A stretch of 37,024 nt of DNA from positions 1 through 37,024 of IMG/VR virus record IMGVR_UViG_3300029986_000041. One strand, written 5' to 3'. Each line of letters starts with the position of its first letter. Position 1 is the stretch's first letter. Made by a program: the position numbers and the translations under genes. This stretch comes from a virus. The notes under the pieces were generated by a model. That model was not told where the DNA came from. It saw only the letters and a list, made by a program, of their open reading frames with translations, and searched no databases. Shown piece after piece: positions 7,347-15,909 of the stretch.

Positions 7347-8822
7347 GTGCCTACGCTTCCTCAATATGATTCAGGTAACAACATAAACACCACACTTGGC
7401 CCCACTCGTGACCAATCCTCACAGCCTTTTAAAGACAACGCTCAAGTCTTGGGGACGTTACAGGATATTACACAGAAGCTTTCTGATGCGCATGATGCCA
7501 TGCAGGAAACGCGCAAGAAAACAGCCACTGAAACTTCTTTGCTTACACTAGAACAACAAGCACAAAATGACCCTAATCCTGACAATGCGGAAACTTACAT
7601 AAAACAAGCTCAATCTATTTCAGATAAGGGAGCAGAGGGGATTGACAATCAAGAAGTGGCTCAACAAGTTCGTGCAGATATTCAACATACTTCTTTTCTA
7701 ACACAGATAAAAATACAGGACATGTTTAAGGGAAAGCAAATGTTGGCTACCAAAGAAGCTCAACAACAATCCAATGTTGTAGCGGCCCAAAACATAGCAA
7801 GTCCAGTATCAGAAGCGGCGGCACAAAATGACTACGATAACAATATGGCACAAATTAGAAAGCTTCATGCCACGGGAGTATACAGCGACGCAGAAGCTAT
7901 GGGAGCGGAGAAAGAATTTAAATCAGAAATTGTTAAGGCTAAGATTTCACAAAACACATCAACGAATCCCGAAGATTACAAAGGCATTGATGAAGGAATG
8001 GGATTAGACATAAAAGAAACCAGTGAAATGCAAAAAATGATTGAAGCACATATTAAACAAGTAAAAGAAAATGACGTAACAAATACATTTCAGAACCGTA
8101 TAAAGACTTTGGGAGGAGTAGCAAGCAAGCAACTTGATTGGAAAAGCGCAGACAAGATAAATGCGATTGCCGCAAAAGACCCTGCACTGGGAGGAGCTTT
8201 ACAACAAGTTTTTGATGCTCAAGTTAATAATAAAGAAGATTACGAACCAAACAGCAAAGAGGGCAAAGAGTACGCTGATTCTGTTAATAAATTGATGACA
8301 GGAATGACAGTTGAGCAAGTGAGCGAGTATTTACCTAAAGCTATTGAACAAATAAGCAAGCTTCCCGCTGGTGAAATGCAAGACCGTTTAGCGGTTTTAG
8401 TAAATGCCGCAGAAGACAGAGCAAAATCCTTGCCCGTTAAAGACGAACAAGACATCCCTCCGCAAGTAATCCAACAAGAAGGCGGCATACAAGCGGTTTT
8501 GAGATGGAATAAAGAACACGGAGATAATGATCCGCAGACAGTTAATGAATATTTAAAAGGCATTCATTCAGGAAAATCACCGTCGGACGCATACAATGAC
8601 GCTATAAAAACAAAGATTGTCAAAGACCATCCAGAGGTTGCGGCGCAGAAAGATGTTCCTAATAGAATTATTAACAACGATTCTAAATCGTTTCACATCT
8701 TTTCAGGGCCTACAAATATTTATCCAGCTAGGATTTGGAATGAAGGTTTAGGAAGGTTTGAAATTAACCCTAATCGCGAACAATCAAAAAATGATAACAG
8801 CTCTAAACAAACAAACAAATGA
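7347..8822 (+). CDS. Internal virion protein, gp15-like position
   Basis: 491 residues, GTG start behind TAGGAGATACC. The protein is almost entirely polar helix, very rich in Gln, Lys, Glu and Asn, without membrane segments: 'LPQYDSGNN' opening, then 'AHDAMQETRKKTATETSLLTLEQQ' and similar long helices. In T7-like gene order the middle internal core protein (gp15) lies here and is a long helical ejection protein. No catalytic motif is seen. The last 32 bases overlap the next reading frame, so translation is probably coupled. Confidence 0.65.
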   Translation: MPTLPQYDSGNNINTTLGPTRDQSSQPFKDNAQVLGTLQDITQKLSDAHDAMQETRKKTATETSLLTLEQQAQNDPNPDNAETYIKQAQSISDKGAEGIDNQEVAQQVRADIQHTSFLTQIKIQDMFKGKQMLATKEAQQQSNVVAAQNIASPVSEAAAQNDYDNNMAQIRKLHATGVYSDAEAMGAEKEFKSEIVKAKISQNTSTNPEDYKGIDEGMGLDIKETSEMQKMIEAHIKQVKENDVTNTFQNRIKTLGGVASKQLDWKSADKINAIAAKDPALGGALQQVFDAQVNNKEDYEPNSKEGKEYADSVNKLMTGMTVEQVSEYLPKAIEQISKLPAGEMQDRLAVLVNAAEDRAKSLPVKDEQDIPPQVIQQEGGIQAVLRWNKEHGDNDPQTVNEYLKGIHSGKSPSDAYNDAIKTKIVKDHPEVAAQKDVPNRIINNDSKSFHIFSGPTNIYPARIWNEGLGRFEINPNREQSKNDNSSKQTNK

Positions 8823-10710
8823 AGTTTTAGGATTTCCTGACGGGATGTCATCGGACGCTATTGATGCCGCTATTCATTCGGATAAAATTGGCCGTCCTGA
8901 CGTTGACGTTAATCCTAACACTTATGATACCGTTATCCGTCCCGCGCTAAAAGAATCAATGGCTAAGAATAACCCAAATATTCTTTACAATGCAAGAATT
9001 AAACAAGCGCAGGTAGACCCATTTCTAAGCACACTATTTAACCCATTTGGATTATTTAAGAGTTCTGACAAAGATATTAAAGAAGAACAAAAATTAAATG
9101 TTACTGCTCATCCAGATCAAGCAATGATTGGGGAATTGGCTCAACAGACCGCCACTATTGCGGCTACTGCTTTTGTTGGTGGCCCAATAATCGCCCCAAT
9201 AGCAGAAAGAATAGGATTCCTTGCTCGCGGCATGACCCCTATGGCTATTCGGTCAATGATTGTAGGCTCTGAAAAAGTTCTTCCGAAAGTGGCTGGTGAA
9301 GCAATTCGGAAGGTCGCTACGTCTGCCGCTAGTGCCGGTATTCTTGGGGCTTTTTACAAAGGCGTTTCGTCCTATGTTGAGCAAGGCAAAGGGTTTTTAG
9401 ATAATAACCAAGCCCCTGATCTATTGAAGTTAGGAAAGAGCGTTGTAGAGGGTTTAGGATGGAGCGTTTACGGTGTTGGCGGAGCATTTACGAAAGGATC
9501 TTTGGGAATTACAGCGGCATCTGCTACGGTTGGCGGCACGGCTTATGTTATGTCCAGGGCTGACGGTGCGAGTGAATCTGACTCACGATTAAATAGTATT
9601 ATGATGACGGCTTTTACCGCAGTTACTCACGGGGAGTTTAATTTCGAGAGCAGAAAGAAGCTGGTGTCAGATTTACAAGACACTTTCGCGGGATACACAA
9701 AAGCAAAGAACCCTGATACTGAACAGAATGATATTCATAGGATGGTTGGTGATGAATTAGTTGGCAAGACCGCTAAAGACTTGCTTCGTGATAAATACAA
9801 AGCACAGATGGAGGAATGGAATAAAAGCGTATATGTTACTGGCATCCGTGGCGAAGCAGACAAAGCGCGGAATCCCGCGGAAGTTTCGGCAATGGAGAAT
9901 GAAGGTGGTGGACAGGAACAAGGTAAGAACGAACCAATAGTCCAGAAACCAAAGAAATTAACGCCCAAGCAGAAAAAAGACTATGAGGATTTACAAAAAC
10001 AAATATCTGATCTTGAAAATGAGGGAGGGAATTATGCGATAAATGAAATTGCCAAGACCCAAGTAGACACCGAGGAACTTGTTAAAAGATTAGCTGACCA
10101 AGTATTAAATATGGAGAATGAGGGCGGGGCGCTGGCACAAGAAAAGGAAGAAGAAAAAGGCGAAGAAGCACATAAAGAAGCAAAGGTTGAATTAACACCA
10201 AAAGAAGGTGTTAGCAAAATTGGCAAGAGTGTTGAGCAAAAAGCTTTCGATCAGGGCGTAACAAAAGGATTTGATAAAACGGCTAAATTTAGAAAAACTA
10301 CTTTTGAAGAACAAAGAAAACTGACAAGCGGTGCATCAAAAGATGTTAATAAAATGAGAGCTACGTTGCGAGGCGAAGAACCCTTGCCGGAGAATGTTGA
10401 ACCAGCGGCTTATATTGCGGAAGTTGAAAAATATTTAAAAGATAACCCAAGCGCTGACATTGCTTATGAATTAGCTAACTCACCCTTAATCACAGAAACG
10501 TCTGAACAAGCACGCGGATTAAGCGTTGCCCGTATGCGAGAGCAAGATTCTTTTTCTCAAGCCATTGCAGAACTAAAGGCAAAAAAACTGATAATGAGCA
10601 AGGAAGTTGCCAAAGACATTCCTAAAAAAGCTAAAGAAGCAATGGAAAAAGTAAACTTAACCAAAGAAGATTTAAACCTTGATAAATTCTTGGATGAAAT
10701 AAAATGTTAA
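8791..10710 (+). CDS. Large internal/ejection protein with membrane segments and ENEGG repeats
   Basis: 639 residues from ATG 8791. An in-frame TTG at 8758 has its SD only one base away and is less likely. The N-terminus contains 'GFPDGMSSDAIDAAI', a short motif seen at the start of many phage injection proteins. Residues about 120-270 hold hydrophobic, glycine-rich stretches (TIAATAFVGGPIIAPIAERIG; SAGILGAFYKG; GSLGITAASATVGGTAYVM) that could insert in membrane. The second half is charged coiled coil with three copies of (M/L)ENEGG encoded at 9892, 10012 and 10111. No transglycosylase motif is visible. Position suggests half of a gp16-like DNA-ejection machine, the other half being the next gene. 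Confidence 0.65.
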   Translation: MITALNKQTNEVLGFPDGMSSDAIDAAIHSDKIGRPDVDVNPNTYDTVIRPALKESMAKNNPNILYNARIKQAQVDPFLSTLFNPFGLFKSSDKDIKEEQKLNVTAHPDQAMIGELAQQTATIAATAFVGGPIIAPIAERIGFLARGMTPMAIRSMIVGSEKVLPKVAGEAIRKVATSAASAGILGAFYKGVSSYVEQGKGFLDNNQAPDLLKLGKSVVEGLGWSVYGVGGAFTKGSLGITAASATVGGTAYVMSRADGASESDSRLNSIMMTAFTAVTHGEFNFESRKKLVSDLQDTFAGYTKAKNPDTEQNDIHRMVGDELVGKTAKDLLRDKYKAQMEEWNKSVYVTGIRGEADKARNPAEVSAMENEGGGQEQGKNEPIVQKPKKLTPKQKKDYEDLQKQISDLENEGGNYAINEIAKTQVDTEELVKRLADQVLNMENEGGALAQEKEEEKGEEAHKEAKVELTPKEGVSKIGKSVEQKAFDQGVTKGFDKTAKFRKTTFEEQRKLTSGASKDVNKMRATLRGEEPLPENVEPAAYIAEVEKYLKDNPSADIAYELANSPLITETSEQARGLSVARMREQDSFSQAIAELKAKKLIMSKEVAKDIPKKAKEAMEKVNLTKEDLNLDKFLDEIKC

Positions 10711-12584
10711 ATTGCATAATACCGTCGAGATTAGAAGAATATCGCAAGGCTCTCAAGGAAAGAAAGCTCGATGTAAAAGGCTTGCTTAAAATGACCACAG
10801 AGCAAAGGATTGCGGCATTTAAGCCATTCGCGGGAGACAATGCTAACCTTCTTAATGAAATGTTTGAGAATAAATTGGTGCTTAAAAACAAGTTGGCAGG
10901 TCTAAAGAATTTTATCAATAAGACCGCGGAATTAAAACGGTACAGTCCCGAAGGTAAATTAGAATTACAAAAGTCAATTGAAGAATACAAAGCAAAACAA
11001 AAAGAAAGAATCCTTAATCCTAAAGAAGAAGAAACGTTCTTAAATGCCCTGGCGGATAAAGTGGCTGGCACTCACATTGATAAAGACGTTGCAAAGAAGA
11101 TTTATGATCTAAACTCAAAAGTGAATGAAGTTAAAGAAAAGAACGCAAAGTTATCTGGTGTTAGCGACGAGTATTTGATTGCGAAGGGCGATCTCAATGA
11201 TTACATTAAGTCCCAAGAGCCTTTATCGGTATCCTCATCTATTCTCAAAGACGTTGCGGTAATAGGTAGGAACAATTTAATTATGAACGTTTCTACTCCA
11301 ATCAAAGCTACGTTGGGACAGGTAGAAAATGCCGTAATGGATACGATCACTCGCAGGCTTGGCACAGGTACTTTGAAAGGTGAGAATGATGGACTTGTAA
11401 AACAAGCAAATCAAGAAGCTTGGGAAACGTTCAAAAAAACAGGCATAAACACCGCAGGGATGGAAGATATTAACGATACGCATATCTTGGGTAAGGGAGA
11501 GAACTTTAAAGCCCCCGCAGAAGCAAATATAGGCACAAAGACAGGTATTGCAGTAGCTAAAGCGGTTAATGTTGTTGCCCGCGTGTCTAATAAAATAGCG
11601 ATTGATTGGGAGCATAATATTTCATTCGTTAAATTCTACCAAAAGAATTTCTTTGATACAGTGGACTTGCTTTCTACGCAGATGGCAAAACTTGAGAAAG
11701 CGCAAGACGTTAAGTCCCGTTCCGCAGAGATATTTAAAGACGCGGCAAGGATTGAACCTCAAACAGAAGCAGGTGCTATGCTCCGAAAGGTGGCACAGGA
11801 ACAATCCGCGCGTATCACCTCAACAAACAACACCATAGTTTCAAATATGTCTTTGGGTGCTAAAAAGTGGTTAAATTCTTGGATCCCGGATTTCCCATTG
11901 GGGGACTTTATTATTCCTATCGCCAAGATTCCCGCTAACGTGGTGGCTAATGCTATTGATAACGCTGGTGCTGGTGTACCGATAGCTTTGCGTGACATTT
12001 ATCAGGGACGCGAGAAAATACAATCAGATAACTTAAAAACAAAATACGAAGGATTGATACAATTCCACCGGGGAGTACAACGAATCATGCGGATTGGCGG
12101 CACGATAGGCACAGCATTTTTGATTGCAAGTCATTTCCAAAAGAAAGATTTTAAGTCCGATAAATGGGGCAATCACTTTGTAAAGATAGGAAACGTTTGG
12201 GTAAACATGGAATATATGAGCGTGATTTCCCCGGCATTAGCAGGATACTTAACAATAAAATCAGGAAAAGAGAAAACTGTTGCCGGTAAAAGCGCGGAAT
12301 ATGTAGCGGGCGCAGTTGCAGGTCTTAAAGAAGTGCCGGGCGCTGATGAAGCGGAACAAATCATCCAAACATTGACAAGCAATCACCTAGCCAAGAGCGT
12401 TGAGAAGTACGCTTCCGATTTCTTTACTTCCAGAGGAGAACCAGCGTTTTTACAGAATTTACAAAAGAACCGTCCAATTAACCGTTTATTCTTCGGTGCG
12501 CATGGAGCAGAAACACAGGCAGATGTACAAGAAGATGAACGCCAAAAAATGAAAAAAAGGTATTCAGCATTGAAAAATGATTGA
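10704..12584 (+). CDS. Large internal/ejection protein, second part
   Basis: 626 residues. The start overlaps the previous stop (ATGTTAA). The first 170 residues are charged helix (RKALKERKLDVKGLLKM; KLELQKSIEEYKAKQKE). The middle has 'SVSSSILKDVAVIGRNNLIMNVSTPIKATLG', reminiscent of the C-terminal parts of very large phage ejection proteins. Hydrophobic patches follow at 'FPLGDFIIPIAKIPANVVANAI' and 'IMRIGGTIGTAFLIASHF', and the C-terminus is charged. Together with the preceding gene it has about the size of one giant gp16-type protein, so the two may be a split version. No enzyme motif recognised. Confidence 0.65.
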   Translation: MLNCIIPSRLEEYRKALKERKLDVKGLLKMTTEQRIAAFKPFAGDNANLLNEMFENKLVLKNKLAGLKNFINKTAELKRYSPEGKLELQKSIEEYKAKQKERILNPKEEETFLNALADKVAGTHIDKDVAKKIYDLNSKVNEVKEKNAKLSGVSDEYLIAKGDLNDYIKSQEPLSVSSSILKDVAVIGRNNLIMNVSTPIKATLGQVENAVMDTITRRLGTGTLKGENDGLVKQANQEAWETFKKTGINTAGMEDINDTHILGKGENFKAPAEANIGTKTGIAVAKAVNVVARVSNKIAIDWEHNISFVKFYQKNFFDTVDLLSTQMAKLEKAQDVKSRSAEIFKDAARIEPQTEAGAMLRKVAQEQSARITSTNNTIVSNMSLGAKKWLNSWIPDFPLGDFIIPIAKIPANVVANAIDNAGAGVPIALRDIYQGREKIQSDNLKTKYEGLIQFHRGVQRIMRIGGTIGTAFLIASHFQKKDFKSDKWGNHFVKIGNVWVNMEYMSVISPALAGYLTIKSGKEKTVAGKSAEYVAGAVAGLKEVPGADEAEQIIQTLTSNHLAKSVEKYASDFFTSRGEPAFLQNLQKNRPINRLFFGAHGAETQADVQEDERQKMKKRYSALKND

Positions 12585-12711
12585 CCCCAACGGCTGTGTC
12601 TACGATGAAGATGGCTATATGTACCAAAACGGAGAAGGTGAAGAATATGCGGCTAATCCATTTGGAGACCCTTACGATTTATACGGAGAGGGTGGAGAGG
12701 AAGAAGAATGA
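12577..12711 (+). CDS. Small acidic Gly/Tyr-rich protein
   Basis: 44 residues, strongly acidic, with repeated Tyr/Gly/Asp/Glu (VYDEDGYMYQNGEGEEY) and a poly-Glu end. It overlaps the previous stop at its start (ATGATTGA) and the next start at its end (ATGA), so it sits exactly between two real genes. The DNA of its last codons (GAGGTGGAGAGGAAG region) supplies the purine-rich ribosome site for the next gene. Function unknown. Confidence 0.55.
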   Translation: MIDPNGCVYDEDGYMYQNGEGEEYAANPFGDPYDLYGEGGEEEE

Positions 12712-13070
12712 AATTGGGTGAAAGACTTGATGTTGTTACTCTCGCGATTAAAGGGCATTGTTCCGTAGTTGCCGGGACAAGGCTTGTTGATGAATTAGTA
12801 AAAGTGCTTAAAATGAACAAAGCGCATGATCGTATTACCTATGATTATCCCGTTGGTGGGAGCGGTGGCACGGGGTACACGATGATTCAGCCAATTACAG
12901 AGAGCTTTATTGCGTTTGATGCGTGGCCTGACTTTGGCGGAGCGTATTTAATAATTTGTTCTTGTAAAACAGTATGCTTAAATAAAGTGACTAAAAAAAT
13001 ACGGGCTTTAGGATTTCAAGTTAAACAAATCAAAGCACATGAATTGAGGTTGAGAAATGGATTTCAGTAA
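12708..13070 (+). CDS. S-adenosylmethionine decarboxylase (SpeD/SpeH)-like protein
   Basis: 120 residues. The segment 63-87 lines up without gaps with the processing site of prokaryotic AdoMet decarboxylases: I-T-E-S-F-I-A-F-D-A-W-P-D-F-G-G against the family's ESH.-.IHTWPE-YG, ending in C-S-C. Ser66 corresponds to the serine that becomes the pyruvoyl cofactor, and Cys86 to the catalytic cysteine. The His needed for processing and catalysis in the canonical enzymes is Asp71 here, and the His after the Ser is Phe67. The fold is thus recognisable, but canonical AdoMet decarboxylation is doubtful. A changed amino-acid decarboxylase or an unprocessed binding protein are alternatives. It overlaps the ATP-grasp gene by 14 bases, so the two products probably work together. 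Confidence 0.75.
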   Translation: MKLGERLDVVTLAIKGHCSVVAGTRLVDELVKVLKMNKAHDRITYDYPVGGSGGTGYTMIQPITESFIAFDAWPDFGGAYLIICSCKTVCLNKVTKKIRALGFQVKQIKAHELRLRNGFQ

Positions 13071-14328
13071 CAAAAGTTGTTATATCCGAGACAACGGCTT
13101 GTTCGTTGAATTAGCCGTAAGAATGGCAAAAACATTTGGAAAAGTCTATTACGATTTTCCGTGGCAAAACGCTTTTCCTAAATCTAACAGTATGCTCGTC
13201 GGAAAAGGAATACCGGGAGTTGAGCGCATTGGCCCTACTGAAAGAATAAAGGACGTTTGGGAAATTAAAGATGAAGTTGATTTATTTGTTTATCCTGATA
13301 TTTATAATCCGGGCGAACAAACGGAGTTGGAATCACAAGGCAAAAGGGTTTGGGGTTCTCGATATGGGGAAGAATTAGAGCTTGACCGCATAGGAGTAAA
13401 GAAATATTTAGAGAAGATTGGGCTTGCGATTGGTAATTACGAAGTCGTTGAAGGACTGGATGCGTTACGGAAGTATTTAAAAAATCACGATAAGCAGTTT
13501 ATAAAAGTCAGTACCACGCGCGGGGACTTTGAAACATTTTACGCTAAAAACTATAAACTGATCGAGCCTCGCCTTGATGAGTTAGAATACGTTTTAGGCG
13601 CAAAGAAAAGAATCATGCAGTTTATTGTTGAAGATGAAATTGAGAAGGCCGTTGAAATCGGTTATGATGGTTACACGGTAGACGGTCAGTTCCCGACAAA
13701 GGCTATGTGCGGAATCGAGATCAAAGACATGGGATATGTGGGATACTTTAAAGAATACAAAGATATGCCAAAACAGGTGCTTGAAAGCAACGCCAAAATC
13801 GCACCAGCACTCAAAGAATACGGGTATAAAAACTTCTTTTGTATGGAAATGCGGATAACACGTGATGGAACGCCTTATATTATTGACCCTATGACCCGGT
13901 TTGGTTCGCCTCCGAGTGAATTGATTATGAATATGTACACCAATTTAGATGAAATCCTATGGTTTGGGGCCGAAGGAAAGTGTATTGACCCTATCCCGGA
14001 AGCTAAATTTGGGGCTGAATTACTCATCCATTCAAGTTGGGCCGATAAGAACTGGCAAGCGGTAGAATTTCCACCAGAGATCAGAAACAACGTTAAATTG
14101 CGTAATTTGACCATTATAGAGGGTAAGCACTATGTGGTGCCACAGAGCGTGGGTTTGCCCGAAATAGGGGCTGTAGTGGCTACTGGGGACACAGAGAAAG
14201 AGGCCATAGAAAAGGTTCAGGAACTTGCTGGCATGATTGAAGGGTATTCGGTAGAGTGTTATCCTGAAAGTTTGGATAAAGCGGTTGAAGAGAAGGCTAA
14301 ATTAAAAGCATTTGGCATTGAAATATAG
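13057..14328 (+). CDS. ATP-grasp ligase-like protein
   Basis: 423 residues. The middle and end show an ATP-grasp fold: an ATP-binding beta-hairpin/helix region with 'KQFIKVSTTRGDFETF' (about 148-163), 'FIVEDEIEKAVEIGYDGYTV', and the metal-binding end 'FFCMEMRITRDG' with Glu264 and Arg266, then Asp277 in 'YIIDPMTRFGSPPSEL' with Arg281. This is the layout of PurD/carboxylate-amine ligase relatives, which join a carboxylate to an amine through an acyl phosphate. The substrate is unknown. Its start lies inside the SpeD-like gene, so an amine made or bound by that protein is a tempting substrate (inference). It lies just upstream of the tail fibre gene. Confidence 0.75.
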   Translation: MDFSNKSCYIRDNGLFVELAVRMAKTFGKVYYDFPWQNAFPKSNSMLVGKGIPGVERIGPTERIKDVWEIKDEVDLFVYPDIYNPGEQTELESQGKRVWGSRYGEELELDRIGVKKYLEKIGLAIGNYEVVEGLDALRKYLKNHDKQFIKVSTTRGDFETFYAKNYKLIEPRLDELEYVLGAKKRIMQFIVEDEIEKAVEIGYDGYTVDGQFPTKAMCGIEIKDMGYVGYFKEYKDMPKQVLESNAKIAPALKEYGYKNFFCMEMRITRDGTPYIIDPMTRFGSPPSELIMNMYTNLDEILWFGAEGKCIDPIPEAKFGAELLIHSSWADKNWQAVEFPPEIRNNVKLRNLTIIEGKHYVVPQSVGLPEIGAVVATGDTEKEAIEKVQELAGMIEGYSVECYPESLDKAVEEKAKLKAFGIEI

Positions 14329-14338
14329 GGGGTAAAAT

Positions 14339-15340
14339 ATGACTGTTTCTAGCACTGTAACATCACAAACATTTGCAGGGGGGCAAAGCGTTCTTACGTT
14401 TAGTTACAGGGCGCTTGTCAGTAACCCTAATTATATTCAAGTCAGTGTTGTTGCCTTATCAGGTGGCGCAGTAACGCCGTTAGTTTATAACGTAGGCTAT
14501 ACGGTATCAATCAACGCTTCGGGCGTTGGTGGTACGGTCACTGTTTCGCCTACGTACTCAACTGCGTACAATTACGTAGTTTATAGGCAAACAGCTATTC
14601 TTCAATCATCAGCTTATAGTGATTACAACTCATTCCCGGCAAGCACATTAGAGAATGACCTTGACACTGGAATTATGATTGAACAAGAGGCGAATACAAA
14701 TTATAGCCTTTTACTTACTTATCCTGTCGGAACTTCCACAAGTTACAGCACTACAATGCCTCTGCCTGTTGCTGGGTATGCGATTATTGGAAATTCAAAT
14801 AGTACGGGATATGTAAGCGCGCTTATCACAGGATCAGCTGGTGCTATAGGCCCGTCAGGAAGCGGACTAACCTTAGTTTCTTCCTCTACGACTGATTTGA
14901 CCGTTGTAAGCACTCCTTCATCTGCTACGATCACGGCAGTAAACGCAGGGACAGGAGGAACGAATACTATCTTGAGATTAAACTCATCCGGTTATTTGCC
15001 AGCATTAAACGGAAGTCTTTTAACAAATTTAAGTTTTTTCTCTTCTCAAAATGTGGTTACTGGTTCGAGAAATTTATCTAGTTCAGGTAATCACGTTTAT
15101 CAGAATACTACAGGCAAAACGATGTTAGTTACCGTTAGTATTTCGTGTTCTGGGAATAACACTAATCCCATTGTTAAAACAGACTCAAGCGCAACTCCAA
15201 CAACAGCAGTTTTGGGTACATACAATGCGTCTAATACTAATGCTTGGCTAACCATTACTTTTATTGTGTTGAACAACAATTATTATCTAGTTGAAACCGC
15301 AGGAGCAGGAACGTTACAATATTGGACAGAGTGGTACTAA
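14339..15340 (+). CDS. Tail fibre protein with T7 gp17-like N-terminal domain
   Basis: 333 residues. The first about 125 match the podoviral fibre anchor domain: a beta domain ending in 'YVVYRQTAILQSSAYSDYNS' (near 79-98) followed by 'FPASTLENDLDTGIMIEQEAN'. This is the known 'YR.T.L.Q...Y.....FPA..lE..lD...m..QE' signature. The shaft is Ser/Thr/Gly-rich with a short 'GPSGSGLTLVSSS' repeat, and the C-terminus is a small beta head ending 'LQYWTEWY'. The fibre is short compared with T7 (about 550 residues). It determines receptor binding. AGGGGGT precedes ATG 14339. Confidence 0.8.
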   Translation: MTVSSTVTSQTFAGGQSVLTFSYRALVSNPNYIQVSVVALSGGAVTPLVYNVGYTVSINASGVGGTVTVSPTYSTAYNYVVYRQTAILQSSAYSDYNSFPASTLENDLDTGIMIEQEANTNYSLLLTYPVGTSTSYSTTMPLPVAGYAIIGNSNSTGYVSALITGSAGAIGPSGSGLTLVSSSTTDLTVVSTPSSATITAVNAGTGGTNTILRLNSSGYLPALNGSLLTNLSFFSSQNVVTGSRNLSSSGNHVYQNTTGKTMLVTVSISCSGNNTNPIVKTDSSATPTTAVLGTYNASNTNAWLTITFIVLNNNYYLVETAGAGTLQYWTEWY

Positions 15341-15349
15341 GGAGGATTT

Positions 15350-15748
15350 ATGCAAACTTATATTTTACAAACAGGATTTTGGTATTTAAAAGATACTGGC
15401 GGGAACGTTGTTGAGATCCATTTTAATAATGAAGTCGGACAAACTGTTTCCTATCCCGACGGATTTACCCTAGTTGAAGTCGCTAATGCCGATGGATTGT
15501 CTGGAATAGCAATCCCTCAATCACAGGAACAAATAACAGCGTTAGCAAACTCTCAATTATTATTACAAATCCAAGCGAATAGAGAAGCGTACATTGATGC
15601 GTTAATAAATAACGACGCCGCTACGCAAGCATCAATTGTAACAGCACAAACAGCGCTTATTTCGCAAGCTGTAACGGCAGGTGTTGCTTTACCACCGACG
15701 ACAACAAATTGGATACAAACAAGCGGAGTGATCCAGGCAAATAAATAA
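15350..15748 (+). CDS. Small protein after the tail fibre, possible fibre chaperone or adhesin
   Basis: 132 residues. The N-terminal half is beta-rich with aromatic residues (YILQTGFWYLKDTGGNVVEIHFN), followed by an Ala/Gln/Thr-rich helix (QILALANSQLLLQIQANREAY type). It begins behind AAGGAGG, 9 bases after the fibre stop. Many phages place a fibre assembly protein here, but no family motif is seen. It is the last gene of the late block; the next 160 bases are regulatory. Confidence 0.55.
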   Translation: MQTYILQTGFWYLKDTGGNVVEIHFNNEVGQTVSYPDGFTLVEVANADGLSGIAIPQSQEQITALANSQLLLQIQANREAYIDALINNDAATQASIVTAQTALISQAVTAGVALPPTTTNWIQTSGVIQANK

Positions 15749-15756
15749 GATTTTCC

Positions 15757-15785
15757 TTGCAATTTGTTTTCATTGTGATTAAATA
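15757..15785 (+). promoter_or_regulatory. Candidate sigma70-type promoter before the replication block
   Basis: TTGCAA (15757-15762) and, after 17 bases, TAAATA (15780-15785), or TTAAAT one base earlier, in a very AT-rich stretch. Each box matches the consensus only partly. The place is right: it is the first clear gap after the late genes and about 25 bases before the SD of the leader ORF. Confidence 0.4.
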
Positions 15786-15791
15786 TTCGTA

Positions 15792-15900
15792 GATGAGGAT
15801 ATTAACAATGAAGACAACCCCACAACAATATTTTTTGAAATTTCGGCCTTCCCGTGGTATATCCTCATCGACTTACCTTAACCTTCATTGGCGGGAGGCC
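15792..15900 (+). ncRNA. Leader RNA with three interleaved complementary pairs (A B C A' B' C')
   Basis: Three perfect or near-perfect complement pairs occur in crossed order. A GATGAGGATAT (15792-15802) pairs with A' 15859-15869 (11 bp). B CAATGAAG (15806-15813) pairs with B' 15883-15890 (8 bp). C GGCCTTCCCG (15845-15854) pairs with C' CGGGAGGCC (15892-15900), 9 bp with one bulge, followed by TTTTGATTT. A holds the SD of the leader ORF, B its ATG, and C' the GGGAGG upstream of the replisome-organiser gene. The pairs cannot all form as simple nested hairpins. They could make a pseudoknot or be alternative states of a translational/transcriptional switch. The pairing is seen; the switching is inference. 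Confidence 0.6.
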
Positions 15901-15906
15901 TTTTGA
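15808..15906 (+). CDS. Leader peptide, 32 residues
   Basis: ATG 15808 lies 7 bases after GAGGAT (15795-15800). The frame runs exactly through the structured region and stops 3 bases before the next gene's ATG 15910. The peptide starts MKTTPQQYFLKFRP and ends NLHWREAF, basic with many Ser/Thr. It may exist mainly so that ribosomes unwind the C/C' stem and free the downstream SD (translational coupling), as leader peptides do. No family is recognised. Confidence 0.5.
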   Translation: MKTTPQQYFLKFRPSRGISSSTYLNLHWREAF

Positions 15907-15909
15907 TTT

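Noticed and set aside
10631-11071. 146-codon open frame on the - strand
   Set aside because: It is a shadow of the ejection-protein genes, with low-complexity Leu/Ser content and no ribosome site.
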